From positions 1-37,920 of the forward strand of contig NZ_CAMJRK010000004.1 in assembly GCF_946222815.1 (NCBI RefSeq): 37,920 nucleotides of DNA, in the 5' to 3' direction. Origin of the DNA: an uncultured Leuconostoc sp. (GTDB lineage Bacteria > Bacillota > Bacilli > Lactobacillales > Lactobacillaceae). The notes beneath the pieces were generated by a model. That model saw only the letters and a list, made by a program, of their open reading frames with translations, was not told where the DNA came from and made no database searches. The translations under genes and the position numbers were made by a program. Within the stretch, counting starts at the first letter, position 1. The number at the start of each line of letters is the position of its first letter. Below are positions 25,324 to 34,518 of this stretch, in pieces.

Positions 25324-26688
25324 CTAACTCCCAACAAAATGAGAAATAAACAACTGTGCGACATTAAAATAAATCAAAACAGAAGTTAAATCAGATAATG
25401 TTGTAATAAATGGCCCACTGGCAACAGCTGGATCAAATCCCATTTTATCAATTAACACCGGAATTAAATAACCAGCTAAATTGGCCACTATAATAGCCAT
25501 TGCCATGGCTATTCCAACTGCAAATCCCAGTATACTATTGTGCTTCCATATGGCCACTATAACAAAAACAGATAACCCAGTGGCTATGCCAACAATGATG
25601 CCAGCAACAATTTCACTGACAAAATTTTTCCAACCGCTATTTTCACTACCAACGGCAATGCGCCGCACCGCCAAAGCAAGTGCTTGTGTCCCAGCATTTC
25701 CAGCAGTTCCCGTAATGAGCGAAATAAAGGCAGCTAAGATTGAAGCCTGTTGCACTAGTCCATCGTATGAGCTAATCAACGTAGCTGTCGCCATGCCAAG
25801 TACAAGTAAAGCAATTAACCATGGTATTCGCTTAATCGCAGAATGCCATGACGTATCATTAATTTGGCTCACGTTAACGGCAGCCAACCCAGAATAATCT
25901 TCAACAGCCTCTTCATCAATAACATCGACAATATCATCAACAGTAATGACACCTAACAAACGATTATCATCATCTGTTACAGGAATTGAGAGAAAATTAT
26001 AATCAGCCACAATTTGAGCAACATCTTCTTGATCATCACCTGCTTTAACACTAATAATACGATCATTTGTAATTTCAGAAACGGCTAAATCATCTGGATG
26101 CGTTAATAAATCGCGCAATGAAATAACACCAGACAAATGCTTTTGAAAATCCAACACATAAACATAACTAATAGATTCCGCTTCTAACGCTTGCTTTTTA
26201 ACTAAGCGCATCACTTCATCCACATGCAAATCCTCTTCTACTGCCAAATATTCAGTAGACATTAAGGATCCGGCTGTTTGTTCATCATAATCAATTAAAT
26301 TACGAACAGTATCAGCTTCAGGTTTTGACATTAAACTCAGATATGTCGCAACAAGTCTTGCTGGCATTTCCTGTAACAGATCAGCCTCATTATCGGCGTA
26401 CATTTCCTGTAAAACAAGTACACCACGTTGTGGCGGTAATTCTTGCAACAACCTGACAATATCTGCTTCATCACTGTCTAAATTGTCAAACACACGTGCT
26501 AAAATATCAATAGATAATAAACGCCATGCAACTGATCGAAATTGTTCTGGTAATTCAGCATAAACCTGTGCCATTTCAAAATCGTGTAATGATTCAAAAC
26601 TTTCAATAAATTCAGCGTCTTGACCCGAATGCAGTAAATCAGATAAAAATTGGATGGTTTGATAGCGTTGTTCATTCTGATCTGCCAT
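25324..26688 (-). CDS. mgtE: Magnesium transporter MgtE
   Basis: This 454-residue protein has the full MgtE layout: an N-terminal superhelical MgtE-N domain (about 1-125), paired CBS domains (about 128-250) that sense cytoplasmic Mg2+, a plug helix and five membrane helices. The pore-helix signature is DPAVASGPFITTLSDLTSV near the C-terminus, and TGTAGNAGTQALALAVR is also typical. The start is the ATG 26688 with a gaggg site; a GTG four codons upstream overlaps that site. The rluD-like gene lies 85 bp upstream on the same strand. I see no M-box riboswitch in that gap. Confidence 0.95.
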   Translation of the reverse strand: MADQNEQRYQTIQFLSDLLHSGQDAEFIESFESLHDFEMAQVYAELPEQFRSVAWRLLSIDILARVFDNLDSDEADIVRLLQELPPQRGVLVLQEMYADNEADLLQEMPARLVATYLSLMSKPEADTVRNLIDYDEQTAGSLMSTEYLAVEEDLHVDEVMRLVKKQALEAESISYVYVLDFQKHLSGVISLRDLLTHPDDLAVSEITNDRIISVKAGDDQEDVAQIVADYNFLSIPVTDDDNRLLGVITVDDIVDVIDEEAVEDYSGLAAVNVSQINDTSWHSAIKRIPWLIALLVLGMATATLISSYDGLVQQASILAAFISLITGTAGNAGTQALALAVRRIAVGSENSGWKNFVSEIVAGIIVGIATGLSVFVIVAIWKHNSILGFAVGIAMAMAIIVANLAGYLIPVLIDKMGFDPAVASGPFITTLSDLTSVLIYFNVAQLFISHFVGS

Positions 26689-26773
26689 AGTTACCCTCAC
26701 TGTTTTAACATCTTAATTCCTAGACAAATTTGTTGCCTGTTTATTTGTCTGAGCTATAAAAGGAGCTTATCAC

Positions 26774-27676
26774 TTAGGTTAAATCGTGTAAGCCTTTTAA
26801 ATCTTCTGGTAATGTGGTGTTAAATTCTCGATATTTTTCAATAAAGGGATCATAAAATCTCATATGATAAGCATGTAAAGCCTGACGTTTTAAGCCGTAC
26901 CATCGTGGTCCACCATACAAGTTATCGCCAACCAATGGATGCCCTAAATTTTGAAAATGAACTCGAATTTGATGTGTTCGACCAGTATGTAGTTGCACTT
27001 TAACACGGGTCATCGGTTGTACACCACCTTCATCATAGCGGCGTTCAACCCAATACTCTGTACGAGATGGTTTGCCATCATCTCGCACTTCGCGTTTAAT
27101 AAAATCATCATCCACACGCCCAATCGGTGCATGAATATCGCCATGATCTTCTGATAAAATGCCACTGACGTAAGCTACATAAAACTTTTCAACCGTATGT
27201 TCTTGCAACTGTTGGTCCATCACTGCGTGAGCAAAACGATGCTTCGCTAACAATACAATACCCGATGTGTCGCGATCTAACCGTGTCACAACATGAGGCA
27301 CTAGATCCTCAGCGTCTATTTCTTCTAAGTGACCTTTTACCTGATTAACTAGTGTATGCAATCTGTCGGCATGCCCAGGTACTGTTGTGATACCGTAAGG
27401 CTTATCAACAACTAACCAATGGTCATTTTCAAAAATAATAGTCAAGGGTGTGTAATCTGCCGCAACCAGATCATTACTTTTCTCTGTTGGCATAATAATG
27501 GTTACTTGATCACCATCATCTAAATAGTCAGACGTATACACTTGCTTATCATTTTTTAAAATAGCGCCACCATTATGTTTCATTTGACTAAACATGCGAT
27601 GTGAGACGCCATGTGCTTGTAAAAATGTGCGTACCTTACGCTGTTCACTGCCAGAATATGTCCATGTAAATTGCAT
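26774..27676 (-). CDS. RluA/RluD family pseudouridine synthase
   Basis: This 300-residue RNA pseudouridine synthase has an N-terminal S4-like RNA-binding domain (residues about 12-70) and the catalytic domain with VTRLDRDTSGIVLLAKH, where the Asp is the nucleophile. It also has LHTGRTHQIRVHFQNLGHPLVGDNLYG. By order (relQ, nadK, then this gene) it corresponds to the yjbO-type enzyme of bacilli. Target nucleotides cannot be assigned. A terminator-like hairpin lies between it and nadK, so it may have partly separate expression. Confidence 0.92.
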   Translation of the reverse strand: MQFTWTYSGSEQRKVRTFLQAHGVSHRMFSQMKHNGGAILKNDKQVYTSDYLDDGDQVTIIMPTEKSNDLVAADYTPLTIIFENDHWLVVDKPYGITTVPGHADRLHTLVNQVKGHLEEIDAEDLVPHVVTRLDRDTSGIVLLAKHRFAHAVMDQQLQEHTVEKFYVAYVSGILSEDHGDIHAPIGRVDDDFIKREVRDDGKPSRTEYWVERRYDEGGVQPMTRVKVQLHTGRTHQIRVHFQNLGHPLVGDNLYGGPRWYGLKRQALHAYHMRFYDPFIEKYREFNTTLPEDLKGLHDLT

Positions 27677-27733
27677 GACTATGTCGTGCGTTTAACGATA
27701 AACCATCAAACGCTTCCCTTCATTATTTTAAAA

Positions 27734-27755
27734 CGGATAGTGTTAAGACTATCCG
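27734..27755 (-). terminator. Terminator hairpin after nadK
   Basis: A perfect 8-bp stem cggatagt / actatccg with loop gttaag is followed on the minus strand by TTTT. It separates nadK from the rluD-like gene and may be only partially effective. Confidence 0.65.
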
Positions 27756-27761
27756 AGTATA

Positions 27762-28556
27762 TTATTCGATATCACTAATAAATGCACGATGGACACGTTG
27801 CCAAAAATCAACATGTCGATACGCTGCAAAATGCACTTGTTTATCGGCTACACGAAAGCGCAATTCTGTAATACTTTTAACTTTAATATCACTTTGATCA
27901 TACATGACCAGAAAATGATCACTTTTAGGTTTCATAATGATTTCTTGACCCTGTGGCACTATCAACGGTGATCCTAAAGTCCGAAACACACGATTGTTAA
28001 TCGACGCAATTTCAGACATTTGTATAGCCGATAAGTTAGGATGTAATACTGCGCCACCATTTGCCTTATTATAGGCAGTGGAGCCTGTTGGTGTGGCAAC
28101 AGAAATGCCATCACCACGAAAGCGTTCAAACATCTGATCACCTAAATAAATATCAGCAACCAATGTGCCAGTTGGTTGCTTGATAGCAGCTTCATTCAAA
28201 GCCAAGAAATGATAGTGTTCGCCACTGTCATAAACAACGGTCATATCCAATAATGGATAACTCACGCTTTGACTGTTATCATTAACGAGACTGTTGACCA
28301 GCTCATCGAGTTCTGTACTTAACCAATCTGTATAAAACCCAAGGTGTCCTGTATGCAAACCGACAAATCGGATATGATCAATTTGATCAACATAATGTTG
28401 AAAAGCACCCAAAAGTGTGCCATCACCACCAACAGTAACAACGATATCTGGTTCCTTGTTATCAATGATAATATTATTTTTTTTCAAAGCCAACGTTAAT
28501 TTTTTTGTAATTGCTTCTGAACTTGCAGTATTATTATTAAAAATGGCTATTTTCAT
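27762..28556 (-). CDS. nadK: NAD kinase
   Basis: NadK phosphorylates NAD to NADP. The 264-residue product has the family motif VTVGGDGTLLGAFQ (about residues 40-53), the NE motif in FLALNEAAI and GDGISVATPTGSTAYNKANGGA. Its ATG overlaps the relQ stop by four bases (ATGA), a coupling seen widely in Firmicutes. It uses the NAD whose precursors are supplied by nadV and pnuC about 14 kb away. Confidence 0.96.
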   Translation of the reverse strand: MKIAIFNNNTASSEAITKKLTLALKKNNIIIDNKEPDIVVTVGGDGTLLGAFQHYVDQIDHIRFVGLHTGHLGFYTDWLSTELDELVNSLVNDNSQSVSYPLLDMTVVYDSGEHYHFLALNEAAIKQPTGTLVADIYLGDQMFERFRGDGISVATPTGSTAYNKANGGAVLHPNLSAIQMSEIASINNRVFRTLGSPLIVPQGQEIIMKPKSDHFLVMYDQSDIKVKSITELRFRVADKQVHFAAYRHVDFWQRVHRAFISDIE

Positions 28557-29131
28557 TCTGCAGCCCGAATCTCACTGACTCTTTGATCCCATTCAAAATT
28601 CTCGTCTGCTAAAATTGTCAACTGTTCAACCAGTTCCGCTGGTAATTTATCCCCATGCTTATAGCGTAAGTCATGTTCAATTGTTGCCCAAACATTCATG
28701 GCAATTGTACGTACTTGAATTTCGGCAAGCACTTTATGTTCCCCACTATACATTTGAACAGGGTATTCAATCACAATATGATATGATCGATACCCTGATG
28801 GTTTAGCATTAGTCACATAATCGCGTTCTTCTAATATTTGAAAATCTGTTCTATCGCGCAATAATTCGACGACCGTATACACGTCTTCGACATATTTTGT
28901 CATAATACGCACACCAGCAATATCTTGCAAATCTAAGGACAATCGTGTGTCATCCAAATGGCGACGTACAATTTTTTCTTCAATTGATGCTTGCGTTTTT
29001 AAACGACCTGTAACGAATTCGATAGGTGAATTTTTACCATCTTTTTCGAATTGATCACGTAACCCGCGTAATTTAATTTTTAATTCTGTTACCGTCTGCT
29101 GGTACGGAACGAAAAACCTATCCCAATCCAT
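28553..29131 (-). CDS. relQ: Small alarmone synthetase RelQ (GTP pyrophosphokinase)
   Basis: RelQ makes (p)ppGpp from ATP and GDP/GTP without a hydrolase domain. The 192-residue product shows SPIEFVTGRLK, LQDIAGVRIM, RDYVTNAKPSGYRSYHIVIEYP, EIQVRTIAMNVWATIEHDLRYKH, the synthetase core and the characteristic Glu/His cluster. I choose the ATG 29131 because it follows agaggtg at good spacing and matches family N-termini (MDWDRFFVPY). A longer frame from 29176 adds 15 poorly supported residues. It is coupled to nadK, matching the yjbM-yjbN arrangement of bacilli. Confidence 0.93.
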   Translation of the reverse strand: MDWDRFFVPYQQTVTELKIKLRGLRDQFEKDGKNSPIEFVTGRLKTQASIEEKIVRRHLDDTRLSLDLQDIAGVRIMTKYVEDVYTVVELLRDRTDFQILEERDYVTNAKPSGYRSYHIVIEYPVQMYSGEHKVLAEIQVRTIAMNVWATIEHDLRYKHGDKLPAELVEQLTILADENFEWDQRVSEIRAAE

Positions 29132-29312
29132 GCCGACACCTCTTTCTAGACATAATTGCAACATAGTCTTTGCCATGCTACAGTATTAAACATGTGTGTA
29201 TTAATGTTCAATAACACCATATTTTTAAACCATTATAACCAACATGTGCATAACAATTTAATCTCATACGCTTCATTTTAACACATAATTGGTGTTGTTT
29301 TGAGCATATCAG

Positions 29313-29341
29313 TCGACAAGTCATTATTTTACGGGTAGAAT
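29313..29341 (+). promoter_or_regulatory. Promoter of the spxH-like gene
   Basis: TCGACA (29313-29318), 17-bp spacer, TAGAAT (29336-29341), about 50 nt before the ATG, which has a cggag ribosome site. Confidence 0.62.
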
Positions 29342-29393
29342 TACCATTTGGCTATTAAAAATCTATCGCAAACAAACTTAACGGAGATCACTC

Positions 29394-30002
29394 ATGATTG
29401 ATATTTACCATTTTTCCAACCCGCTTTCAACCCATTGCCTAACGACTGAACACTATTTAACAAACATCACCAGTGACATTGCTGAGCGCACACATTTACA
29501 TTTTGTCCCACTCATCAACACGGCTATCATCCAAAAATTTAAAAATCACACGCTAAGTCTCTCAATGAACGATCATATTTCTGATACCTCTGAAATTCTT
29601 TTTAATGTTATTTTAGATTTTAAAGCAGCGCAACTTGAAGGCAATAACAAAGCACGTCGTTTTTTAGTGCAATTACAGCACGAATTGCTCGTTAATCAGG
29701 AACATTATACTGCCTCACTAGTTAACCAAATACTAGATAAGAACGGGATCAATCACGCTGATTTTTTAGCTAATCGCGCTAATGAAGAAGCCATTTCTGC
29801 TATTATTAAAGATCAAAAATATGCAGAAAAAATCATGCAAAAAAATTGTGATACCATTGCATTAACATTTTCAAAAGACATTGAAACACAAATATTGACT
29901 GAGTTTTCTGTCAATGATTTAGTCCTTGCCTTTGCCCCACATTTGACACCAACAGTTAATACAGACACGTTATTACAAAATTTAAAATCTTATGCTTATT
30001 AA
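29394..30002 (+). CDS. SpxH/YjbH-like DsbA-family protein
   Basis: This 202-residue protein begins MIDIYHFSNPLSTHCLTTE, like the thioredoxin-fold N-terminus of SpxH (YjbH), the adaptor that delivers the stress regulator Spx to ClpXP. A helical DsbA-type insertion and C-terminal helices follow. In Bacillus the motif is NPLCPEC; here it is NPLSTHC, with only the second cysteine left. Its position next to relQ-nadK-rluD matches the yjbH to yjbO gene neighbourhood of bacilli, which strengthens the call. Adaptor function is inferred. Confidence 0.65.
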   Translation: MIDIYHFSNPLSTHCLTTEHYLTNITSDIAERTHLHFVPLINTAIIQKFKNHTLSLSMNDHISDTSEILFNVILDFKAAQLEGNNKARRFLVQLQHELLVNQEHYTASLVNQILDKNGINHADFLANRANEEAISAIIKDQKYAEKIMQKNCDTIALTFSKDIETQILTEFSVNDLVLAFAPHLTPTVNTDTLLQNLKSYAY

Positions 30003-30026
30003 CCTATTTATACCGTGGAGGTCAAC

Positions 30027-30740
30027 GTGCAATCACAACTAATGATTAGCCAATTAACCCATTATGCGACGGCATTTCAGAATCAAACGATTGCTCATCA
30101 AAAAATAATCGCTGCGTTATCAACATTACGTGACCTTAAAAAAAAGCAGCTTCCTTTGACACCATTGCCATCACTTGCTTTTAGTGAGTCACAGATTTTA
30201 AAAGACTTGCGACTGATGCCAGTTGATGACTTGCTTTCTGAATTTCGACAAACCCTGATTACCAATTTTGGTATTTGGCATTTACCTAACCAGAGTTGGA
30301 TAACAGATTTACATCGTTTCATTGCAGGTCGCAAAGCACTTGAAATCATGTGTGGCAACGCAATTATAACCTATGCCTTACGCGAACTCGGTGATGATAT
30401 TACCGCAACTGATAATTTTATATGGCAAGGACAAGACATACAAATGCCAAAACCTTGGACCAAAGTAACTAAAATGTCAGGACTAACAGCAGTCAAAACT
30501 TTACCGTTTGATGTGGTTATTATGAGTTGGGCGCCAGACACAGATGCCAGCGATGCCACTATTTTAACAGCACTACGTGAGCAACATTTCACCGGTGATT
30601 TCATTGTTATTGGTGAAAAAAATCAAGCCACTAATTCAAGCAAATTTTGGCAAATTGCTGACCTCACCCTCTCAAAAAATTTAAATCAACATCATCATCA
30701 ATTTGATTCAATACATGATCAAATTTTTATAGTCAAATAA
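30027..30740 (+). CDS. Class I SAM-dependent methyltransferase-like protein, substrate unknown
   Basis: This 237-residue protein has a helical N-terminal region (1-85) and a Rossmann-like core. The core includes a SAM-binding motif I equivalent (KALEIMCGNAIITYALREL, residues about 96-114), an acidic end of strand 2 (ITATDN) and a motif IV-like VVIMSWAPDTD. The start is a GTG at 30027, because ggagg lies 5 nt upstream of it. It begins 24 bp after the spxH-like gene, so they form a two-gene unit. I do not recognise the family, and the loss of the second Gly in motif I weakens the catalytic prediction. Confidence 0.65.
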   Translation: MQSQLMISQLTHYATAFQNQTIAHQKIIAALSTLRDLKKKQLPLTPLPSLAFSESQILKDLRLMPVDDLLSEFRQTLITNFGIWHLPNQSWITDLHRFIAGRKALEIMCGNAIITYALRELGDDITATDNFIWQGQDIQMPKPWTKVTKMSGLTAVKTLPFDVVIMSWAPDTDASDATILTALREQHFTGDFIVIGEKNQATNSSKFWQIADLTLSKNLNQHHHQFDSIHDQIFIVK

Positions 30741-30751
30741 TCGACGAAAAA

Positions 30752-30789
30752 GCTTCAAAGTTGTCAGACAAATCTAACAACTTTGAAGC
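30752..30789. terminator. Bidirectional terminator between the methyltransferase-like gene and apt
   Basis: A perfect 13-bp stem gcttcaaagttgt / acaactttgaagc is flanked by A and T runs and serves both convergent transcripts. Confidence 0.9.
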
Positions 30790-30805
30790 CTTTTTCAGTT
30801 TATGT

Positions 30806-31336
30806 TTAATAGGTCATCAATGACAGAAATGGGACATCTCCAGCACGCATGATTTTTTCACGACCTTGTAAATCTTTTAATTCAATAATAAAAGCAACCC
30901 CTGCAACAACACCACCGAGTTCAGCGATAATTTCACGCGTCGCATTGATTGTCCCACCAGTAGCTAACAAATCATCGACAATGAGTACACGTTGTCCAGG
31001 CTTGATAGCATCCTTATGAATTTCAAGTACATTTTCACCACCATATTCCAAGGAATATGACGCACTCACAGCTGCACGTGGTAATTTACCACCCTTACGT
31101 GCCGGTACAAAACCAATATTCAAGGCGTAGGCTAACGGTGACCCGACGATAAATCCACGTGATTCAGGACCGGCAATTAAATCAATCTTTAAGTCCTTAG
31201 CAAAATCAGCAATTGCATCAATTGTTTGCTTATACGCTACGCCGTCTCCCATCAACGGTGATAAATCACGAAAACTCACACCATCTTCTGGAAAATTCTC
31301 AACTGTTGCAACATAATTATGTAAATCTACTGTCAT
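30806..31336 (-). CDS. apt: Adenine phosphoribosyltransferase
   Basis: Apt converts adenine and PRPP to AMP. The 176-residue product has the family N-terminal FPEDGVSFRDLSPLM, LIAGPESRGFIVGSPLA and the PRPP-binding loop VLIVDDLLATGGT. It is downstream of recJ (75 bp), as in many Firmicutes. A hairpin-forming sequence lies in the recJ-apt gap. Confidence 0.96.
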   Translation of the reverse strand: MTVDLHNYVATVENFPEDGVSFRDLSPLMGDGVAYKQTIDAIADFAKDLKIDLIAGPESRGFIVGSPLAYALNIGFVPARKGGKLPRAAVSASYSLEYGGENVLEIHKDAIKPGQRVLIVDDLLATGGTINATREIIAELGGVVAGVAFIIELKDLQGREKIMRAGDVPFLSLMTY

Positions 31337-31347
31337 TTTTTCTCTCA

Positions 31348-31393
31348 GAGTGCTGCGTAACGCTAATGATCTCGTTAGCGCGTCCTAACACTC
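31348..31393 (-). promoter_or_regulatory. Hairpin in the recJ-apt gap
   Basis: Nested pairs gagtg/cactc (31348-31352 with 31389-31393) and cgctaa/ttagcg (31361-31366 with 31375-31380) form an imperfect stem-loop just before the apt ribosome site. There is no T run. A leader structure or RNA processing site is possible. Confidence 0.35.
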
Positions 31394-31411
31394 ATGCTTT
31401 CTGTTTAATCA

Positions 31412-33376
31412 TTAACGATTTGCCAAAAACTTATGATAAGTTTTTGACGTTGTCAATGCCTTTTGTGGTGCATTGGGAATAATTTTTACAAAACCACCAT
31501 CAATCACTTGTACGAAACCTAATTCAATAAAAACTTGCACCATAATATTAAGATCATTTTTAGTAATATTTAGTTGCTCTGCTATTTTATCCAAATTTTG
31601 TGCAAAATTCAAGTCCTGATGCGCGTAAATAAATTTATAAACCTGACCAAAAAATTTTTTATGGGCCTCATTTTCAACCACCGGTGGCATAGAAACGTCT
31701 GTCAGCAATAATTGTAACCTCTTTTGCCCACGAAAATAATTCAGTCCCATCGTAGCAACAAAGGATATATGCGTTGGATGGTCAACAATCGTTGTCCAAT
31801 CCGGATGATTAAACCCAACTGCTTCAATTTGATTAGTGAGTGTTAACTTAAGATGTTGCTTGGTTGACCCCATCGTGATAGCTTTTTCAATTGTTGGTTC
31901 TTGTACACCAAAAGTTGGTTGTGTATTGCCTGTCCCAAAAGGTTCTAGTAATGTCAAGCCATCATAAACCGATATTGCCATTTGAGATACCGGTAACATC
32001 ATATTAACCGGTACTGACATTTCAGGCACGTTAAGCGCTGGTAACGTGATTAATTGTTGACGTAATGTCGACAAATTTTCTGGAGATATTGCCAACCCCA
32101 GTGCACTGGCATGACCACCAAACGTATCATAAAGCGCACGATATTGACCCATCAATGTATATAAATCAAACTGATTGTAGGTACGACCAGAACCTTTGTA
32201 GATCCCCTCTATCAAGCTTAATACAATCACTGGTTTGTGCAATAACTCAACCAATCGGCTTGCTACAATACCCAAAATGCCTTGATGCCAGTTTTCACCT
32301 GCAACCACGAGCACTTGATCATTAGCGTGTTTATCTGATAAAGCAATTTGTTTGGCAGCACCAAATACTTCTTCTACAATTTCTTGACGTTGGGCGTTAA
32401 TAGCCTCAACTTGTGAGGCTATTTCACTGGCTTCATCAGAATCTTGACTTAATAATAACTCAAGGGCTAATCGCGCATCTCCTAACCGACCAACAGCGTT
32501 CAAACGTGGTGCAATTTTGAAAGACACCGTTTCTGAAATAACTGGTTGATTCGCTATTTGGCCAGCATTTTTAAGTAAGGCAACTAATCCTGGACGTGGG
32601 TTATCGTTTATTTGTTTTAGTCCCCATGATACTAAGGTGCGATTTTCGTCAGTCAATGACACCATATCGGCAATCTCGCCCAAAGCGACCAAGTCTAACA
32701 TTTCTGTTGGCAAGTCACTTTTATCTGTAACCGATTGGCCATCTGTTAACAGTGCTTGTGCAACTTTAAAGGCAACACCAACACCAGACAAATCGTCGAA
32801 TGGATAATGACCGTCTGGGTGTCTCGGGTGAACAATCGCATAAGCATTGGGTAGCGTTGGTGGCAATTCATGATGATCAGTAATAATAACGTCAACACCT
32901 TGAGTCATCGCGTAGGCAACAGCTTCATTCCCACTAACACCATTATCAACTGTCACAATAATTTGTGCCCCTTCAGCAATCAAACGCTTGTAAACAGTAA
33001 TATTTGGGCCGTAACCGTCATTAAAACGATCAGGTATATAAGCGGTCACATCAGCGCCTAAAACTTCTAGTGCCTCAACCATAACCGCGGTACTCGTCAT
33101 ACCATCTAAATCATAATCACCATAAACAACTATCTTTTCACCACCAAAGGCTGCTTCGGTCAATCGTTCAAATGCTTTATCCATGTCATGTAATAGCATT
33201 GGATCATGCAATTGATCAATATTTGGTTGCAGATATTGAAAAGCAGCTTCTGGTGTTGTATATCCTTTTTGGGCAACAACGGTTGCTGTCAATGGGTCGA
33301 TATTTAATTTTGTTGTGAGTTGACGGACTGTTTTTTCTGCTGGCTGTGGTAATATTTGCCACTTATTTTGACTCAT
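31412..33376 (-). CDS. recJ: Single-stranded-DNA-specific exonuclease RecJ
   Basis: RecJ is the 5'-3' single-strand exonuclease of recombination and repair. The 654-residue product has the DHH-superfamily motifs VVYGDYDLDGMTSTA, TVDNGVSG and VIITDHHELP, the DHHA1 motif FGGHASALGLAI and an OB-fold region (about 455-570). It then has a C-terminal winged-helix-like extension (residues about 585-640). It is shorter than the Bacillus enzyme by over 100 residues but has all catalytic motifs. It starts a recJ-apt pair and follows rnz on the same strand. Confidence 0.94.
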   Translation of the reverse strand: MSQNKWQILPQPAEKTVRQLTTKLNIDPLTATVVAQKGYTTPEAAFQYLQPNIDQLHDPMLLHDMDKAFERLTEAAFGGEKIVVYGDYDLDGMTSTAVMVEALEVLGADVTAYIPDRFNDGYGPNITVYKRLIAEGAQIIVTVDNGVSGNEAVAYAMTQGVDVIITDHHELPPTLPNAYAIVHPRHPDGHYPFDDLSGVGVAFKVAQALLTDGQSVTDKSDLPTEMLDLVALGEIADMVSLTDENRTLVSWGLKQINDNPRPGLVALLKNAGQIANQPVISETVSFKIAPRLNAVGRLGDARLALELLLSQDSDEASEIASQVEAINAQRQEIVEEVFGAAKQIALSDKHANDQVLVVAGENWHQGILGIVASRLVELLHKPVIVLSLIEGIYKGSGRTYNQFDLYTLMGQYRALYDTFGGHASALGLAISPENLSTLRQQLITLPALNVPEMSVPVNMMLPVSQMAISVYDGLTLLEPFGTGNTQPTFGVQEPTIEKAITMGSTKQHLKLTLTNQIEAVGFNHPDWTTIVDHPTHISFVATMGLNYFRGQKRLQLLLTDVSMPPVVENEAHKKFFGQVYKFIYAHQDLNFAQNLDKIAEQLNITKNDLNIMVQVFIELGFVQVIDGGFVKIIPNAPQKALTTSKTYHKFLANR

Positions 33377-33406
33377 TGTAACCTTCTTTAATGTGTAAGA
33401 TCGGCC

Positions 33407-34351
33407 TTACACCTCTTTTTTAAACGGAATATCGATCACATCAAAATCTCTGGCAACGGTTGTATTTGGAAAAATACGACGGACATCAGTAATTAATGTT
33501 TTGACCATTGGGCCAATATATCTTGCTGATAAATGAGTCAACACTAATTTATCAACCTGTGCATTGTGCGCTGTCATAGCAGCATTGACACTCGTCGAGT
33601 GGGCATGTGATTTAGCTAGTTTTGCTTCCTCATCTCCAGCACCATAGGTGCTCTCGTGTACAAGTACGTCTGCATGGTGTGCTAGTCTGGCAATATTATC
33701 ATTAGGTCGTGTATCTAAAATAAAAGTCACGACGCGTCCTTTTTGTGCTGCGCCAATGTAATCACGACCATCTAGTAGACGACCATCTGATAAGGTCACT
33801 TTTTTACCAGCTTTTAACTGGCCAAATATTGGTCCTGATGGCACGCCTTCTTGACGCAATTTAGCGACAAGCAATTCACCTGGATGATCTTTTTCTTCAA
33901 CACGATATCCCCAAGTTTCAATACGGTGTCGCATCTTTGCGGCAACCACACGAAATGTTTTATCTTCAAAAATGACGCCTTCAGCAATTTCGGCATAAAC
34001 CACAGGATATGATAAGCGTGTTTCTGAAACACGTAAAGCGGTCTGAACAAACTCTTTCACGCCTTTAGGGCCATAAATCGTGAGTGGCTCATTTTTATCA
34101 GCGCCTTGAAAAGAACGCGAGCTTAAAAAACCAGGTAATCCAAAAATATGGTCACCATGTAAATGTGATATAAATATTTTTTCAACTTTACGTGGTCGTA
34201 TGGTTGTTTTTAAGATTTGATGTTGTGTCGCTTCACCGACATCAAAAAGCCAGACCGCATTACGCTCATCAAGTAAACGCAGCGCAATACTAGTCACATT
34301 TCTAAATTTTGATGGTTGGCCTGAGCCAGTCCCTAGGAATTCAAGTTGCAT
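33407..34351 (-). CDS. rnz: Ribonuclease Z
   Basis: RNase Z trims the 3' end of tRNA precursors. The 314-residue metallo-beta-lactamase-fold product has LGTGSGQPSKFRNVTS, the zinc motif FISHLHGDHIFGLPGFL, the flexible-arm region, FILDTRPND, VHESTYG and LTHLSARY. The start is the ATG 34351 (MQLEFLGTGSG, the family N-terminus), but no ribosome site is close. An aggag lies about 55 nt upstream, ahead of a short overlapping frame, so coupled reinitiation is possible. It precedes recJ by 30 bp. Confidence 0.95.
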   Translation of the reverse strand: MQLEFLGTGSGQPSKFRNVTSIALRLLDERNAVWLFDVGEATQHQILKTTIRPRKVEKIFISHLHGDHIFGLPGFLSSRSFQGADKNEPLTIYGPKGVKEFVQTALRVSETRLSYPVVYAEIAEGVIFEDKTFRVVAAKMRHRIETWGYRVEEKDHPGELLVAKLRQEGVPSGPIFGQLKAGKKVTLSDGRLLDGRDYIGAAQKGRVVTFILDTRPNDNIARLAHHADVLVHESTYGAGDEEAKLAKSHAHSTSVNAAMTAHNAQVDKLVLTHLSARYIGPMVKTLITDVRRIFPNTTVARDFDVIDIPFKKEV

Positions 34352-34500
34352 GGTATTTTGATCGTTGCATTTGACACAAAGTAACCCTTCAAATACAACG
34401 TATTCTCCTAATCAATTAGATGTTTGTACCTCATCTATAACCTATTCATTTTACCATATAACAGCCTATCATGACGGACACAATCCAAATACAAAATAAA

Positions 34501-34518
34501 AAACAGCCTTCGCTGTTT
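34501..34518 (-). terminator. Terminator of msrA
   Basis: A stem aaacagc / gctgttt with loop cttc overlaps the msrA stop codon and has a T run on its minus-strand 3' side. Confidence 0.78.

Noticed and set aside
26701..26773. Possible Mg2+ riboswitch upstream of mgtE
   Set aside because: The gap is only 85 bp and holds a single 8-bp agacaaat/atttgtct stem without the long M-box architecture.
34363..34391. Plus-strand TTGACA-17-TACAAC promoter-like pair upstream of rnz
   Set aside because: It would drive transcription antisense to msrA into its terminator, with no gene on that strand. It is probably chance in AT-rich sequence.
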